Shown here one piece after another: positions 8,406 through 17,163 of a stretch of 64,000 bases of DNA. Position 1 is the first letter of the stretch, and each line of letters starts with the position of its first letter. The translations under genes and the position numbers were made by a program. Origin of the DNA: Kitasatospora sp. NBC_00315 (GTDB taxonomy: Bacteria; Actinomycetota; Actinomycetes; Streptomycetales; Streptomycetaceae); assembly GCF_041435095.1 (NCBI RefSeq), contig NZ_CP108025.1, positions 5,332,001 to 5,396,000 of the forward strand. Direction: 5' to 3'. The notes below the pieces were generated by a model. It saw only the letters and a program-made list of their open reading frames with translations, was not told the DNA's origin and searched no databases.

Positions 8406-9185
8406 GTGGCAGACCGCAAGCCCATCGAGTCCTGGCTGACCGACATGGACGGTGTCCTCATCCACGAGGGAACGCCGATTCCCGGCGCGGAGGAGTTCCT
8501 CCGCCGCCTGCAGGAGTCCGGCAAGCCGTTCCTGGTACTCACCAACAACTCCATCTACACGCCGCGCGACCTCAGCGCCCGCCTGGCCGGCATGGGCCTG
8601 AACGTGCCGGAGGAGCGGATCTGGACCTCGGCGCTCGCCACCGCCAAGTTCCTCAAGGGCCAGCGCCCGGGCGGCACCGCGTACGTCATCGGGGAGTCCG
8701 GCCTGACCACCGCGCTCTACCAGGCCGGCTACGTGCTGACCGACAACAACCCGGACTACGTGGTGCTCGGTGAGACCCGCACCTACAGTTTCGAGGCGCT
8801 CACCAAGGCGATCCGCCTGATCAACGCGGGTGCCCGCTTCATCTGCACCAACCCGGACGAGACCGGCCCCTCCACCGAGGGCGTGCTGCCGGCCACCGGT
8901 TCGGTCGCCGCGCTGATCACCAAGGCGACCGGCGTCGAGCCGTACTTCGTCGGCAAGCCCAACCCGCTGATGATGCGCGAGGCGCTGAACAGCGCGGGCG
9001 CCCACTCGGAGACCGCCGTGATGATCGGCGACCGGATGGACACCGACATCGTGGCGGGCATGGAGGCCGGCATGGAGACCATCCTGGTGCTCACCGGCCT
9101 CACCGCGGCGCAGGACGTGGAGCGCTTCCCGTACCGGCCGACCCGGGTGGTCAAGTCGATCGCCGACCTGATCGAGATGATCTGA
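8406..9185 (+). CDS. HAD-IIA family phosphatase (NagD-like)
   Basis: This 259-residue cytoplasmic sugar- or nucleotide-phosphatase has all HAD motifs: DMDGV (13-17), LVLTNNS, the lysine in VGKPNP, and MIGDRMDTD. The cap insertion between motifs II and III identifies subclass IIA, like NagD. The GTG at 8406 was chosen because conserved sequence starts there; the upstream codons look non-coding. A terminator hairpin follows. The substrate is not predictable from sequence. Confidence 0.87.
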   Translation: MADRKPIESWLTDMDGVLIHEGTPIPGAEEFLRRLQESGKPFLVLTNNSIYTPRDLSARLAGMGLNVPEERIWTSALATAKFLKGQRPGGTAYVIGESGLTTALYQAGYVLTDNNPDYVVLGETRTYSFEALTKAIRLINAGARFICTNPDETGPSTEGVLPATGSVAALITKATGVEPYFVGKPNPLMMREALNSAGAHSETAVMIGDRMDTDIVAGMEAGMETILVLTGLTAAQDVERFPYRPTRVVKSIADLIEMI

Positions 9186-9200
9186 CGCTCGTCACAGGAG

Positions 9201-9237
9201 TGGGCCCCGCGCCGGCTGCCGGCCGGGACGGGGCCCA
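9201..9237 (+). terminator. Terminator hairpin after HAD gene
   Basis: TGGGCCCCG (9201-9209) pairs with CGGGGCCCA (9229-9237), with extra GC pairing inside the loop. It begins 15 bases after the stop. Confidence 0.7.
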
Positions 9238-9279
9238 CGGGCCGTCCGAGGGGGAGAGGACGCGATGAGGCCGTCTGCG

Positions 9280-9450
9280 AAAGACCAGCGGCGCGCAGAG
9301 GTCGCAGAGCGCCGCCACTGACCACAGGGCCACCCGGGCGCCGCCCTCGGCCAGCCCCCCGGCGAGCAGCAGCGGCCGGCTGAGCAGCGCGCCGACCCCG
9401 TACGGACCGCGCCGGACGCCGGGTGTCCGGCTCAGCAGCAGTGCCAGCAC
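9280..9450 (-). pseudogene. Possible LtrA-like membrane-protein relic
   Basis: The 9186-9623 interval has no intact gene. On the minus strand one stretch reads like two membrane segments, ALLSRPLLLAGGLAEGGAR then VALWSVAALCDLCAPLVF. That resembles a middle portion of low-temperature-requirement A (LtrA) proteins. No sensible start, stop or flanking homology accompanies it. I treat it as a decayed fragment; it may instead be chance coding in GC-rich DNA. Confidence 0.25.
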
Positions 9451-9623
9451 AGGACCGGGAGCCGGCCGGGCAGGCCGTCGCGGCCACCGAACCCGGCTGA
9501 GGCGGGAACTGTCGGTGGAGCTGTGTAGCGTTCGGGGTGGAAGAGGACGTGCCGGGCGGTCAACGGCACGCCGAGGTCGGGGTGGCGCGGCCGTGGGCCG
9601 CTGCCTGCTGGGAGGTTGAACTC

Positions 9624-10337
9624 GTGACGGACACTGTCGAGGCGGGCACGGGCGCCGGGCTGGAACTGCCGCAGGCCTGGCAGGAGGTGCTCGCCGCGGA
9701 GACGGGCAAGCCGTACTTCGCCGAGCTGGCGGCCTTCGTCGCCGCGCAGCGCGCCGAGCACCAGGTGTTCCCGCCGGCCGGGCAGGAGTTCTCCGCACTG
9801 GAGGCGACGCCGTACGACAAGGTCCGGGTGCTGGTCCTCGGACAGGACCCGTACCACGACGACAACCAGGCGCACGGGATGAGCTTCTCCGTGCTGCCGG
9901 GCGTCAGGATCCCGCCCTCGCTGCGCAACATGTTCAAGGAGCTGGACGCCGACCTCGGCGTGCCGGCCCCGGACAACGGCTACCTGATGCACTGGGCCGA
10001 GCAGGGCGTGCTGCTGCTCAACGCGGTGCTCACGGTGCGCGCCCACGAGGCCAACTCGCACAAGGGCAAGGGCTGGGAGAAGTTCACCGACGCCGTGATC
10101 AAGGCGGTCAGCGACCGCGAGGAGCCGGTGGTCTTCGTGCTCTGGGGCAACTACGCGAAGAAGAAGCTGCCGCTGATCGACACCACCCGCCACGTGGTGG
10201 TGCAGGGCGCGCACCCGTCGCCGCTGTCGGCCCGGCTGTTCTTCGGCAGCCGCCCCTTCTCGCAGATCAACGAGGCGCTGGGCGGCTTCGGCGTCGAGCC
10301 GATCGACTGGCGCGTACCGGACGTCAAGAACGGCTGA
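9624..10337 (+). CDS. ung: Uracil-DNA glycosylase, family 1
   Basis: This 237-residue base-excision repair enzyme removes uracil from DNA. The water-activating loop is GQDPYH (73-78) with catalytic Asp75, and the DNA-intercalation loop is HPSPLSA near the C-terminus. The residues between (MSFSVLPGVRIPPSLRN) are diagnostic of family 1. The GTG at 9624 follows GGAGG. A strong bidirectional hairpin separates it from the convergent lipoprotein gene. Confidence 0.94.
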   Translation: MTDTVEAGTGAGLELPQAWQEVLAAETGKPYFAELAAFVAAQRAEHQVFPPAGQEFSALEATPYDKVRVLVLGQDPYHDDNQAHGMSFSVLPGVRIPPSLRNMFKELDADLGVPAPDNGYLMHWAEQGVLLLNAVLTVRAHEANSHKGKGWEKFTDAVIKAVSDREEPVVFVLWGNYAKKKLPLIDTTRHVVVQGAHPSPLSARLFFGSRPFSQINEALGGFGVEPIDWRVPDVKNG

Positions 10338-10363
10338 GTCCTCCCGCGCCGGGGTCGACGGCA

Positions 10364-10398
10364 GCGGTCGCCGGGGTGGATGGGCCCCCGGCGACCGC
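10364..10398. terminator. Bidirectional terminator hairpin
   Basis: Positions 10364-10376 pair perfectly with 10386-10398 (13 bp, 9-base loop) between two convergent stops. Confidence 0.8.
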
Positions 10399-10403
10399 AG
10401 CCG

Positions 10404-11666
10404 TCAGCCCGCGGCGCCCAGGTAGCTCTGCCAGCCGTCGGTCGGGGCGTGGCCCACGTTCAGCGCCCGCAGCTTGCGCAGGGTGGACTCGTCCTGCACC
10501 TCCAGCCACTCGACCAGCTGCTTGAAGGAGACCATCCGGACCTCGGGCTTGTCCGCGATGGCCTTGATGGTCTCCTCGACGGCGTCCATGTAGATGCCGC
10601 CGTTCCACTGCTCGAAGTGGTTCCCGATGAACAGCGGCGCCCGGTTGCCGTTGTACGCGCGGTCGAAGCCGGCCAGGTAGGAGTCCCGCGCCTGGCCGCG
10701 CCACGCGTCGTACTTGGCCGGGTCGCCCTTGGTGCTGCCGGCCGACTGGTTGGCGAGGATGTTGTAGTCCATCGACAGCACCTGGAACGAGTGCCCGGGG
10801 AACGGGATGCCCTGCAGCGGGAAGTCCCAGATCCTGCCGTCCTGGACCTTCTGCGGCCACATCTGCAGGCCGCCGGGCGAGCTGGCGTCGTACTTCCAGC
10901 CGAGCGCGGCGGCCGTCGGCAGCAGCGTCTTCTGCCCCTCCAGACAGGGGGTCCGGCCGCCGACGAGCTCCTTCGTGTAGTCGAAGGGCAGCGGGTCGAC
11001 GTCCGTGAACCCGGTGTTGGTCCGCCACTGCGTCACGAACGAGACGGCCTGGTCGATCTCGCTCTTCCAGTCCTCGGGCGTCCACTTGTTGACGCCGTTG
11101 CCGTCGGAGCGGGTCGAGCAGAAGTGGCCGTTGAAGTGGGTGCCGATCTCGTGGCCGGCCAGCCACGCCTGGCTGATCAGCTTGAGGGTGCTGCGGACCG
11201 CCCCGGCGGACAGGAACGGGATGTCGGAGGCGCCGACCGCGTGCTTCGGCGGGTGGTAGAGCTGCGACTTGTCCTTCGGCAGGGCGTAGATGCCGGACAG
11301 GAAGAACGTCATCTTCGCCCGGTACTGCTCGGCGATCTTCAGGAAGCGCGGGAACTGGCCGTCGTCGGTGCCGCCCGCGCCGTCCCAGGAGAACACCACG
11401 AACTGCGGGGGGCGCTCGCCCGGCTTGAGCTTCTCCGCCTTCGGCTGGTTCGGCTGGGCGCCGCTGTCCGCGGTCGAGCCGTCCCCGATGGGGGTGCCCT
11501 TCACGGCGCCCGTGGCGGAGCCGGTGGGCTTGCCGCCGCTGTTGTCCCCCGAACCGGCGCCCCGGCCGCCCGCCGTACCGGAGCCGCCCGAGCAGGCCGT
11601 GACCGCACCGAGCGCCGCCGTCGCGGCGGTGGCGCTCAGCACGGCCCTGCGCGAGATGCTGGACAT
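10404..11666 (-). CDS. Tat-exported lipoprotein, polysaccharide deacetylase-like
   Basis: This 420-residue protein starts SSISRRAVLSATAATAALG with a twin-arginine signal and lipobox AVTAC (Cys25), so it is a membrane-anchored exported lipoprotein. A Gly/Ser/Thr linker follows. The catalytic part has VFSWDGAG with an NodB-like aspartate and HEIGTHFNGHF supplying the metal-binding His-x-x-x-His. It resembles NodB-fold deacetylases but is divergent, so cell-wall or exopolysaccharide deacetylation is plausible rather than certain. Confidence 0.75.
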   Translation of the reverse strand: MSSISRRAVLSATAATAALGAVTACSGGSGTAGGRGAGSGDNSGGKPTGSATGAVKGTPIGDGSTADSGAQPNQPKAEKLKPGERPPQFVVFSWDGAGGTDDGQFPRFLKIAEQYRAKMTFFLSGIYALPKDKSQLYHPPKHAVGASDIPFLSAGAVRSTLKLISQAWLAGHEIGTHFNGHFCSTRSDGNGVNKWTPEDWKSEIDQAVSFVTQWRTNTGFTDVDPLPFDYTKELVGGRTPCLEGQKTLLPTAAALGWKYDASSPGGLQMWPQKVQDGRIWDFPLQGIPFPGHSFQVLSMDYNILANQSAGSTKGDPAKYDAWRGQARDSYLAGFDRAYNGNRAPLFIGNHFEQWNGGIYMDAVEETIKAIADKPEVRMVSFKQLVEWLEVQDESTLRKLRALNVGHAPTDGWQSYLGAAG

Positions 11667-12043
11667 GGTCTCCCCCTGCTGCCTGGAGTCCGGTCACCGG
11701 CCGGGGCCCGGGAGGACGTCCCGCGGGCACGTCCGGGGACCACCCGGGGCGCGCCGGCCGGGCGTTGAGCCGTACCGGTTATAACGGACATTTAATGAGT
11801 ATTCAGCCTTCAGCATGCCATGCGGGGCGTAGCCTCCAGGGCTTCGGTCCGCCGCTACCCATCACGCCGAGCGGGCCCGGACGGCTGCGCCGGGCGGGGG
11901 GTTGTTGCCGTCCTGTGACGCTCGCGCCCAGGTACGCGGGGCTGGGCGGGGGTGCGCGGTCCGGGCGCGGTGGGGTGGCTCGGGGCGCGGGCCGCTCGCC
12001 GACACGCCGGGGGGCCGACACGCCGGGGCGGGGCGGGGTGGTC
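11667..12043. other. Intergenic region with AT-rich promoter stretch
   Basis: About 375 bases lie upstream of the deacetylase gene. Around 11775-11815 the sequence is unusually AT-rich (GGTTATAACGGACATTTAAT) and likely contains the deacetylase promoter. The rest is GC-rich with short CGCCGGGG repeats and no gene. Confidence 0.5.
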
Positions 12044-12640
12044 TCAGGCGACCGGGAGCCGGCGGTTGCGGCGCACCACGCGGGCGATGGCCGCGCTGAT
12101 CGTGGTGGCGGCGGCGCAGGACACCACCAGGCTCAGCCAGGCGGTGTCGAACCAGTGGCTGTTCAGCCAGCCCAGGGTGACGATGTAGGTCGCCCAGACC
12201 AGCGCGGCCAGTGCCGACCAGCGCAGGAACTTGCGCGGGTGCTCGGGGGAGTGCCCCATCGCGAGGTCCAGCACGGTACGTCCGGCGGGCACGAAACGGG
12301 CCACCACGACGATCGCCGCGGCGGCTCCGGTGGTCCGCCCGTCCAGCGCCTGCTGCACCCGCGCGACGCTGGCCGCGAGCTGCGGCCGCTGCTCCAGGCG
12401 ACGGCGCACCGAGGGCGCGCCCCGGCGGGCCAGGCCGAGCAGCAGGATGTCACCGAGGAAGGAGGCCATCGCGACGCCGAGCCCGAGCAGCAGCGGGGCG
12501 CCGTCGATGCGGGCGGTGTTCAGGACGGCCAGGATGACCAGGGTCCCGCTCGGGATGAAGGGGACGAACGCGTCGCCGAGAACGGCGAACAGCGCCACGG
12601 CGCAGATCCACGAGGATCCGAGCAGTGCGGTGATGTCCAA
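12044..12640 (-). CDS. DedA-family membrane protein
   Basis: This 198-residue protein has four to five hydrophobic segments and the DedA/SNARE-associated signature VARFVPAGRTVLDLAMG. DedA proteins are implicated in lipid (undecaprenyl phosphate or phospholipid) flipping and membrane homeostasis. I chose the TTG at 12640 because GGAGGG lies 9 bases upstream; an in-frame ATG at 12685 has no ribosome-binding site and adds an atypical Pro/Gly-rich leader. Confidence 0.82.
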   Translation of the reverse strand: MDITALLGSSWICAVALFAVLGDAFVPFIPSGTLVILAVLNTARIDGAPLLLGLGVAMASFLGDILLLGLARRGAPSVRRRLEQRPQLAASVARVQQALDGRTTGAAAAIVVVARFVPAGRTVLDLAMGHSPEHPRKFLRWSALAALVWATYIVTLGWLNSHWFDTAWLSLVVSCAAATTISAAIARVVRRNRRLPVA

Positions 12641-13166
12641 CGTCGTACTCCCTCCAGACCGGCCCGGGGGAGCAGGTGGTTGCAAGTGACAACGCTAGCG
12701 CCTCGACCTTTCATGCCGTGAAGCACCCCCTCTGTGGCAGGCGTCACGACATGCGAGAGCCCCCGGGGCGGGGTGCTGCTCCGGGGGCTCGCGGGGATCG
12801 AACGGTGCTGGTCCAGCCCGTCGACCTTGTCGATGGGTGCGGATCCTGTGCGTGATCCGCCCTGTGGAACAGCCTGCCGGACGGCGGCCGGTGATGGCGA
12901 GCCCTGGGGCTGGCGACTTCCCGCGCTGGCGCGAACTCGCCACCCGTGTGCGTCCGCTGGCAGTGAGTCAGCTCGCCGGCCGGACGGCGCACCGGCCGAA
13001 CGGACGGTCGGCGCGGCGGGGGTGGCGGCCCGGCCCGGGACGCGGACGGCGGCCGGGCCCGGGAACACCCCGCCGTCCCGGGTGGTTGTCCCCCGACGGC
13101 GGGAGGCCCCGCCGTGCGCGACCGCTCGTGCACGACCACTCGTACACGACCAGGAGGCCGGACGGC
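12641..13166. other. Long divergent intergenic region with hairpin and direct repeat
   Basis: This interval separates dedA from the flavoprotein gene. It holds a 9-bp inverted repeat (12758-12766 with 12781-12789). Close to the flavoprotein start there is a 14-bp near-direct repeat, TCGTGCACGACCAC at 13126 followed directly by TCGTACACGACCAG, which could be an operator. No credible ORF is seen on either strand. Confidence 0.45.
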
Positions 13167-14285
13167 ATGACCACCGAGGACCAGCACTCACCCCAGCCCG
13201 GGCAGCCCGCCGGCCGTGACGCCGCCCCCGGTGCGGCCGCCGTGCACGGGGTGGCCCGCGGCACCGCGCCCGCGCCGCTGTCGATCCTCGACCTCGCCAC
13301 CGTCGGCGCCGGCCACACCCCGGGCGAGGCGCTCGCCGCGACCACCGAACTGGCCCGCAGCGCCGAGAGCTGGGGCTACCACCGCTTCTGGGTCGCGGAG
13401 CACCACGGCATGCCCGGCGTGGCCAGCTCCACCCCCGCCGTCCTGCTCGCCCACCTCGGCGCGCACACCAGCACCCTGCGGCTGGGCTCCGGCGGCGTCA
13501 TGCTGCCCAACCACGCCCCGCTCGCCGTCGCCGAGCAGTTCGGCCTGCTGGAGGCGCTCCACCCGGGCCGGATCGACCTGGGCCTCGGCCGCGCCCCGGG
13601 GACGGACCAGGCCACCGCCCGGGCCCTGCGCCGGGGCCGGGCCGAGGGCGCCGACGACTTCCCGCAGGAGCTCGCCGAGCTGACGCACTTCCTGGACGGC
13701 GACTTTCCGGACGGGCACCCCTACGCCCGGCTGACCGCCGTCCCCAAGGGCGAGGGCAGGCCGCCGATCTGGCTGCTCGGTTCGTCCGGTTTCAGCGCCC
13801 GGCTGGCCGGCCGGCTCGGTCTGCCGTTCGCCTTCGCCCACCACTTCAGTGGCAACAACACGCTGCCCGCGCTCGACCTCTACCGCTCCAGCTTCCGTCC
13901 CTCCGAGGTGCTCGCCGAGCCGTACGCCCTGATCGGGGTCAGTGCGGTCGCCGCCGACGACGAGGAGCAGGCCCGTCGGCTGGCCCGCTCGGCGGGGCTC
14001 GGGATGCTCAGGCTGCGCCGGGGCGACCCGGGCCCGATCCCGACGCCGGAGGAGGCGCAGGCGTACCCGTACAGCCCGGCCGAGGCGGACTTCATGGACG
14101 ACTGGCTCTCCAGGGTCGTCCTGGGCGCGCCCGGCGAGGTGGCCGACGGCCTGGAGGCGCTGCGCAAGCTGACCGGGGCGGACGAGCTGATGGTCACCTC
14201 GCACATCCACGGCCACCGGGCGCGGCACCGCTCCTACGGTCTGATCGCCGAGGCCTACGGCCTGACCGCGGGCGCCGGGGCCTGA
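13167..14285 (+). CDS. LLM-class flavin-dependent oxidoreductase
   Basis: This 372-residue luciferase-like monooxygenase of the 'group 1, alkanal' MsnO8 type begins with PLSILDLATVGAGHTPGEAL. It contains the TIM-barrel signatures YHRFWVAEHHGMPGVASS and RIDLGLGRAPGTD. Such enzymes use FMNH2 or F420H2; the cofactor and substrate cannot be told here. ATG 13167 follows CAGGAGG. A shared hairpin separates it from the convergent cyclic-di-GMP gene. Confidence 0.87.
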   Translation: MTTEDQHSPQPGQPAGRDAAPGAAAVHGVARGTAPAPLSILDLATVGAGHTPGEALAATTELARSAESWGYHRFWVAEHHGMPGVASSTPAVLLAHLGAHTSTLRLGSGGVMLPNHAPLAVAEQFGLLEALHPGRIDLGLGRAPGTDQATARALRRGRAEGADDFPQELAELTHFLDGDFPDGHPYARLTAVPKGEGRPPIWLLGSSGFSARLAGRLGLPFAFAHHFSGNNTLPALDLYRSSFRPSEVLAEPYALIGVSAVAADDEEQARRLARSAGLGMLRLRRGDPGPIPTPEEAQAYPYSPAEADFMDDWLSRVVLGAPGEVADGLEALRKLTGADELMVTSHIHGHRARHRSYGLIAEAYGLTAGAGA

Positions 14286-14303
14286 CGGCCGGCCCGGCCC
14301 GGT

Positions 14304-14335
14304 GCTGAGCCGGGTCGAGCCGGGGCCGGCTCAGC
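14304..14335. terminator. Bidirectional terminator hairpin
   Basis: GCTGAGCCGG (14304-14313) pairs with CCGGCTCAGC (14326-14335). It overlaps the stop of the GGDEF/EAL gene. Confidence 0.65.
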
Positions 14336-16397
14336 GGGCCTGGGCCTCGCGCAGCATGGCGGCGACCGCCTCGGGCTCGCCCGGCCGGGCGAAGTACCAG
14401 CCCTGCGCCGTGTCGCACCCGGTCTGCCGCAGCCGCTCGGCCTGGGCCGCGCTCTCGATGCCCTCGGCCGTGACGGTCAGCCCGAGCGCGTGCGCGAGCT
14501 GCACCATCGCGCGGACGATCTGCTCGTCCGCCTCGGTGCGCCGGGCACCCTGCACGGGCCGTCCGGGACCAGGGTCGCGGAAGCCCTCGATGAAGGTGCC
14601 GTCCAGTTTGAGCACGTGCACCGGCAGCCGGGAGAGGTAGGCCAGGTTGGAGTAGCCCGTCCCGAAGTCGTCGATCGCGATCCGGACGTCCATGTCGGCC
14701 AGCGCCTGGAGCGCCTGGAGCGGCCGCCCGCCGGGCCCGAGCAGGGCGCTCTCGGTGATCTCCAGCTGGAGCAGCCCGGCCGGCAGTCCCGAGCTCTCCA
14801 GTGCGTCGGCGACGTCCGCGACGATGTCGGAGTCCCAGATCTGGCGGGCCGCCAGGTTGACGCTGACGAAGGTCTTGGCGTCCGGGAACTCGGTCAGCCA
14901 GCGCCGCGCCTGGCGGCACGACTCCTCCAGCACCCACTTGCCGAGCGGGACGATCGCCCCGGAGGCCTCGGCGAGCGGGATGAAGCGGTCCGGTGAGAGC
15001 GTCCCGTACCGGGGGTGGCGCCAGCGGACCAGCGCCTCCGCGCCGTGCACCGACCCGTCCGCGAGCCCCACCAGCGGCTGGTACTCGACCGAGAACTCGC
15101 CGCGTTCCAGGGCGGGGCGAAGAGCGGTGGTCAGCAGCTGGCGGGTCAGCTGGTGGGCTCCGCGGTCCGGGTCGTAGAGCGTCCAGCGGGCCCGGCCGTC
15201 GGCCTTGGACCAGTACAGCGTCGCGTCGGCGTCCTTGACCAGGTCGGTCGGGGTGGTCCCGGCCACCGGGCGCTCCACCACGCCCACGCTCGCGGTCACC
15301 ACCAGCTGGTGCCCGGCCACCTCGAAGGGGTGCTCCAGAGCCTTGACCAGTTGCGCGGCGAGCGCGGTGAGCTGATCGTCGCCCTCGCTGTCGGTCACCA
15401 GGACGGCGAACTCGTCCCCGCCCAGGCGGGCCACCAGCCGTCCCTCGCCCCGGGCGAAGCCGAGCTCCAGCCGGGCGGCGACCGCCACCAGCAGCTGATC
15501 GCCGATGTGGTGGCCGAGCGTCTCGTTGACGGCCGCGAAGCCGTCCAGATCCAGGTAGCAGAGCCCGACCCGGCGGCTGTCCGTCCGCCCTGCGCCGCCG
15601 GCCGGGCCGCGCGGCGGCCGCCCGTGCGCGGGGAGACAGGCGGCGTCGAGCCGCTCGAAGAACAGGGCGCGGTTCGGCAGCCGGGTCAGCGGGTCGTGCA
15701 GGGCCTGGTACTTCAGGCGGTCCCAGAGACGGCGCTGTTCGGTGATGTCCTCGACCATGGCGAGGGTGTACAGCGGTCGGTCCGCGCCGTCCCGGATGAG
15801 GGAGAGGGTCACCTTGCTCAGGACCGTCCGCCCGTCGCGGTGCTTGAGCCCCTTCTCCATCCGCAGCCGGTCGCACTCGCCCCGCACCAGCGCCCGGTAG
15901 AGCCGGCGCGGCGTGTCCTCGGCCTCGATGATGTCGTGGATGTGGGTGCGGACCAGCTCGGAGACCTCGCGGCCGATCATCGCCGCCAGGGCCGGGTTGG
16001 CCTCGATCACCCGGTCCTCGGAGTCGATCAGGGCCATCCCGATACCGGCGTCGGCGAAGGCCGCCCGGAACCGGGACTCGCTGGCCCGCAGGGCCTCCAG
16101 CAGCTGGTCGGTGTGGTCGGGCAGGGGTGTGGAACAGGCCGGGCAGACGGCCTTCGGGGCGTCGGTGGCCGCCGCGCCACGCGGGCCGCTCTCGTGCCGG
16201 GCCCGGTCGTACCGGTCGCCGCCGGGCGTGCCGGGGGCGACGGGCGCGACGGGCGCGACGGGCGCGACGGGCGCGAGAGCGTCCCCGTTCGGCACGCCGC
16301 TCGCGTGCGGCCAGGGACGCCGGTCGTCGATGTGTCGCAGTCCTTCGTGCCGCACGCCCTGGTGGTGTGCGTCGGCCCCCTCGTTCTGGCCCGGCAC
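14331..16397 (-). CDS. PAS-GGDEF-EAL cyclic-di-GMP signalling protein
   Basis: The ~688 residues have no membrane span. They run: a low-complexity N-terminus, a PAS domain (ESRFRAAFADAGIGMALID), a GGDEF domain with intact RLGGDEF, and an EAL domain with AEALVRW, DDFGTGYS and EGIES. It could therefore make and break cyclic-di-GMP, which controls development in Streptomyces. The inhibitory RxxD site before GGDEF is not present (GEGR in its place). GTG 16397 was chosen because GGGAG precedes it; an in-frame ATG at 16523 lacks one. VAPVAP repeats in the N-terminus are encoded by four 9-bp DNA repeats. Confidence 0.88.
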   Translation of the reverse strand: MPGQNEGADAHHQGVRHEGLRHIDDRRPWPHASGVPNGDALAPVAPVAPVAPVAPGTPGGDRYDRARHESGPRGAAATDAPKAVCPACSTPLPDHTDQLLEALRASESRFRAAFADAGIGMALIDSEDRVIEANPALAAMIGREVSELVRTHIHDIIEAEDTPRRLYRALVRGECDRLRMEKGLKHRDGRTVLSKVTLSLIRDGADRPLYTLAMVEDITEQRRLWDRLKYQALHDPLTRLPNRALFFERLDAACLPAHGRPPRGPAGGAGRTDSRRVGLCYLDLDGFAAVNETLGHHIGDQLLVAVAARLELGFARGEGRLVARLGGDEFAVLVTDSEGDDQLTALAAQLVKALEHPFEVAGHQLVVTASVGVVERPVAGTTPTDLVKDADATLYWSKADGRARWTLYDPDRGAHQLTRQLLTTALRPALERGEFSVEYQPLVGLADGSVHGAEALVRWRHPRYGTLSPDRFIPLAEASGAIVPLGKWVLEESCRQARRWLTEFPDAKTFVSVNLAARQIWDSDIVADVADALESSGLPAGLLQLEITESALLGPGGRPLQALQALADMDVRIAIDDFGTGYSNLAYLSRLPVHVLKLDGTFIEGFRDPGPGRPVQGARRTEADEQIVRAMVQLAHALGLTVTAEGIESAAQAERLRQTGCDTAQGWYFARPGEPEAVAAMLREAQAR
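16237..16272. repeat. Four tandem 9-bp repeats inside the GGDEF/EAL gene
   Basis: GCGACGGGC is repeated four times and encodes an Ala-Pro-Val linker run in the N-terminus of the cyclic-di-GMP protein. Being 9 bp, copy-number change keeps the frame. Confidence 0.8.
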
Positions 16398-16737
16398 GGC
16401 ACGCTCCCGTCCGCTGCTGACGCTGCTCCGGCCGGCTGTCCAGTGCCGCGGGGGCCGGAATCCCGCACAGCTGTCGAGGCCCCGCGGATTCTGTGCGCGG
16501 GGCCCACGTCGGGCCGCGCGCATCGAGCGCGGGTGCTGCGGCCGATCATAAAGCGCCGGTGCATCCGGCGGTGACCGCCGGCCGGGTGAGTCGCCGTGTT
16601 TCGGAGCACTTGTGGTGGTTCGTCAGGACGCGCCAACGCCCCCGGTGCGCAGCGATGGATGCGCGCCAGGGGCGTGTGCACTGGGCGTGCGCGCTCCCCG
16701 GAACCGGGGGCCCGGGAGCGCGCGCGTCGTCCGGCGG
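16398..16737. other. Intergenic region between GGDEF/EAL and OsmC genes
   Basis: This holds the presumed promoter of the GGDEF/EAL gene (AT-rich CGATCATAAAGC near 16541) and the osmC terminator. I see no gene. Confidence 0.5.
16689..16723 (-). terminator. Terminator of the osmC-like gene
   Basis: GCGCGCTCCC (16689-16698) pairs with GGGAGCGCGC (16714-16723), with further GC pairing toward the loop, just downstream of the osmC stop. Confidence 0.7.
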
Positions 16738-17163
16738 TCAGGCCAGCTTGGCGGTGAGCGTGATGGTCGTCCCGGTGAGGGCCTGGCTGACCGGGCAGTT
16801 CGCCTTGGCGTCCTCGGCGGCCTTGGTGAAGGCGGCCTCGTCCAGGCCGGGCACCTCGCCGGTCACGGTGAGGTGGATCCCGGTGATGCCGGTGCCGGGC
16901 TGGAACGTCACGTCGGCCTGGGTGTCGAGCTTGGTGGGCGGCGTGCCGGCGCCGGCCAGGCCGTGCGAGAGCGCCATCGAGAAGCAGGCGGAGTGCGCGG
17001 CCGCGATGAGCTCCTCGGGGCTGGTCTTGCCGTTCGGCTCCTCGGAGCGGGCCGGCCAGGAGACGGGGTAGGTGCCGATACCGGACGAGGCGAGGGTCAC
17101 CTGGCCCTTGCCGTCGATCAGGTTGCCTTCCCAAGCGGTGCGTGCGGTGCGGGTCGTTGCCAC
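16738..17163 (-). CDS. OsmC-family peroxidase
   Basis: This 141-residue protein has the two redox cysteines of OsmC: Cys60 in AAHSACFSMALS and Cys123 in AKANCPVSQAL. OsmC proteins reduce organic hydroperoxides in the cytoplasm. GTG 17163 follows GGAGGT. The protein starts TARTAWEGNL, as usual for the YhfA/OsmC branch rather than Ohr. Confidence 0.9.
   Translation of the reverse strand: MATTRTARTAWEGNLIDGKGQVTLASSGIGTYPVSWPARSEEPNGKTSPEELIAAAHSACFSMALSHGLAGAGTPPTKLDTQADVTFQPGTGITGIHLTVTGEVPGLDEAAFTKAAEDAKANCPVSQALTGTTITLTAKLA

Noticed and set aside
12758..12870. GGGATCGAAC next to a hairpin, suggesting a tRNA T-arm on the minus strand
   Set aside because: No matching acceptor stem, D arm or anticodon arm can be folded around it.
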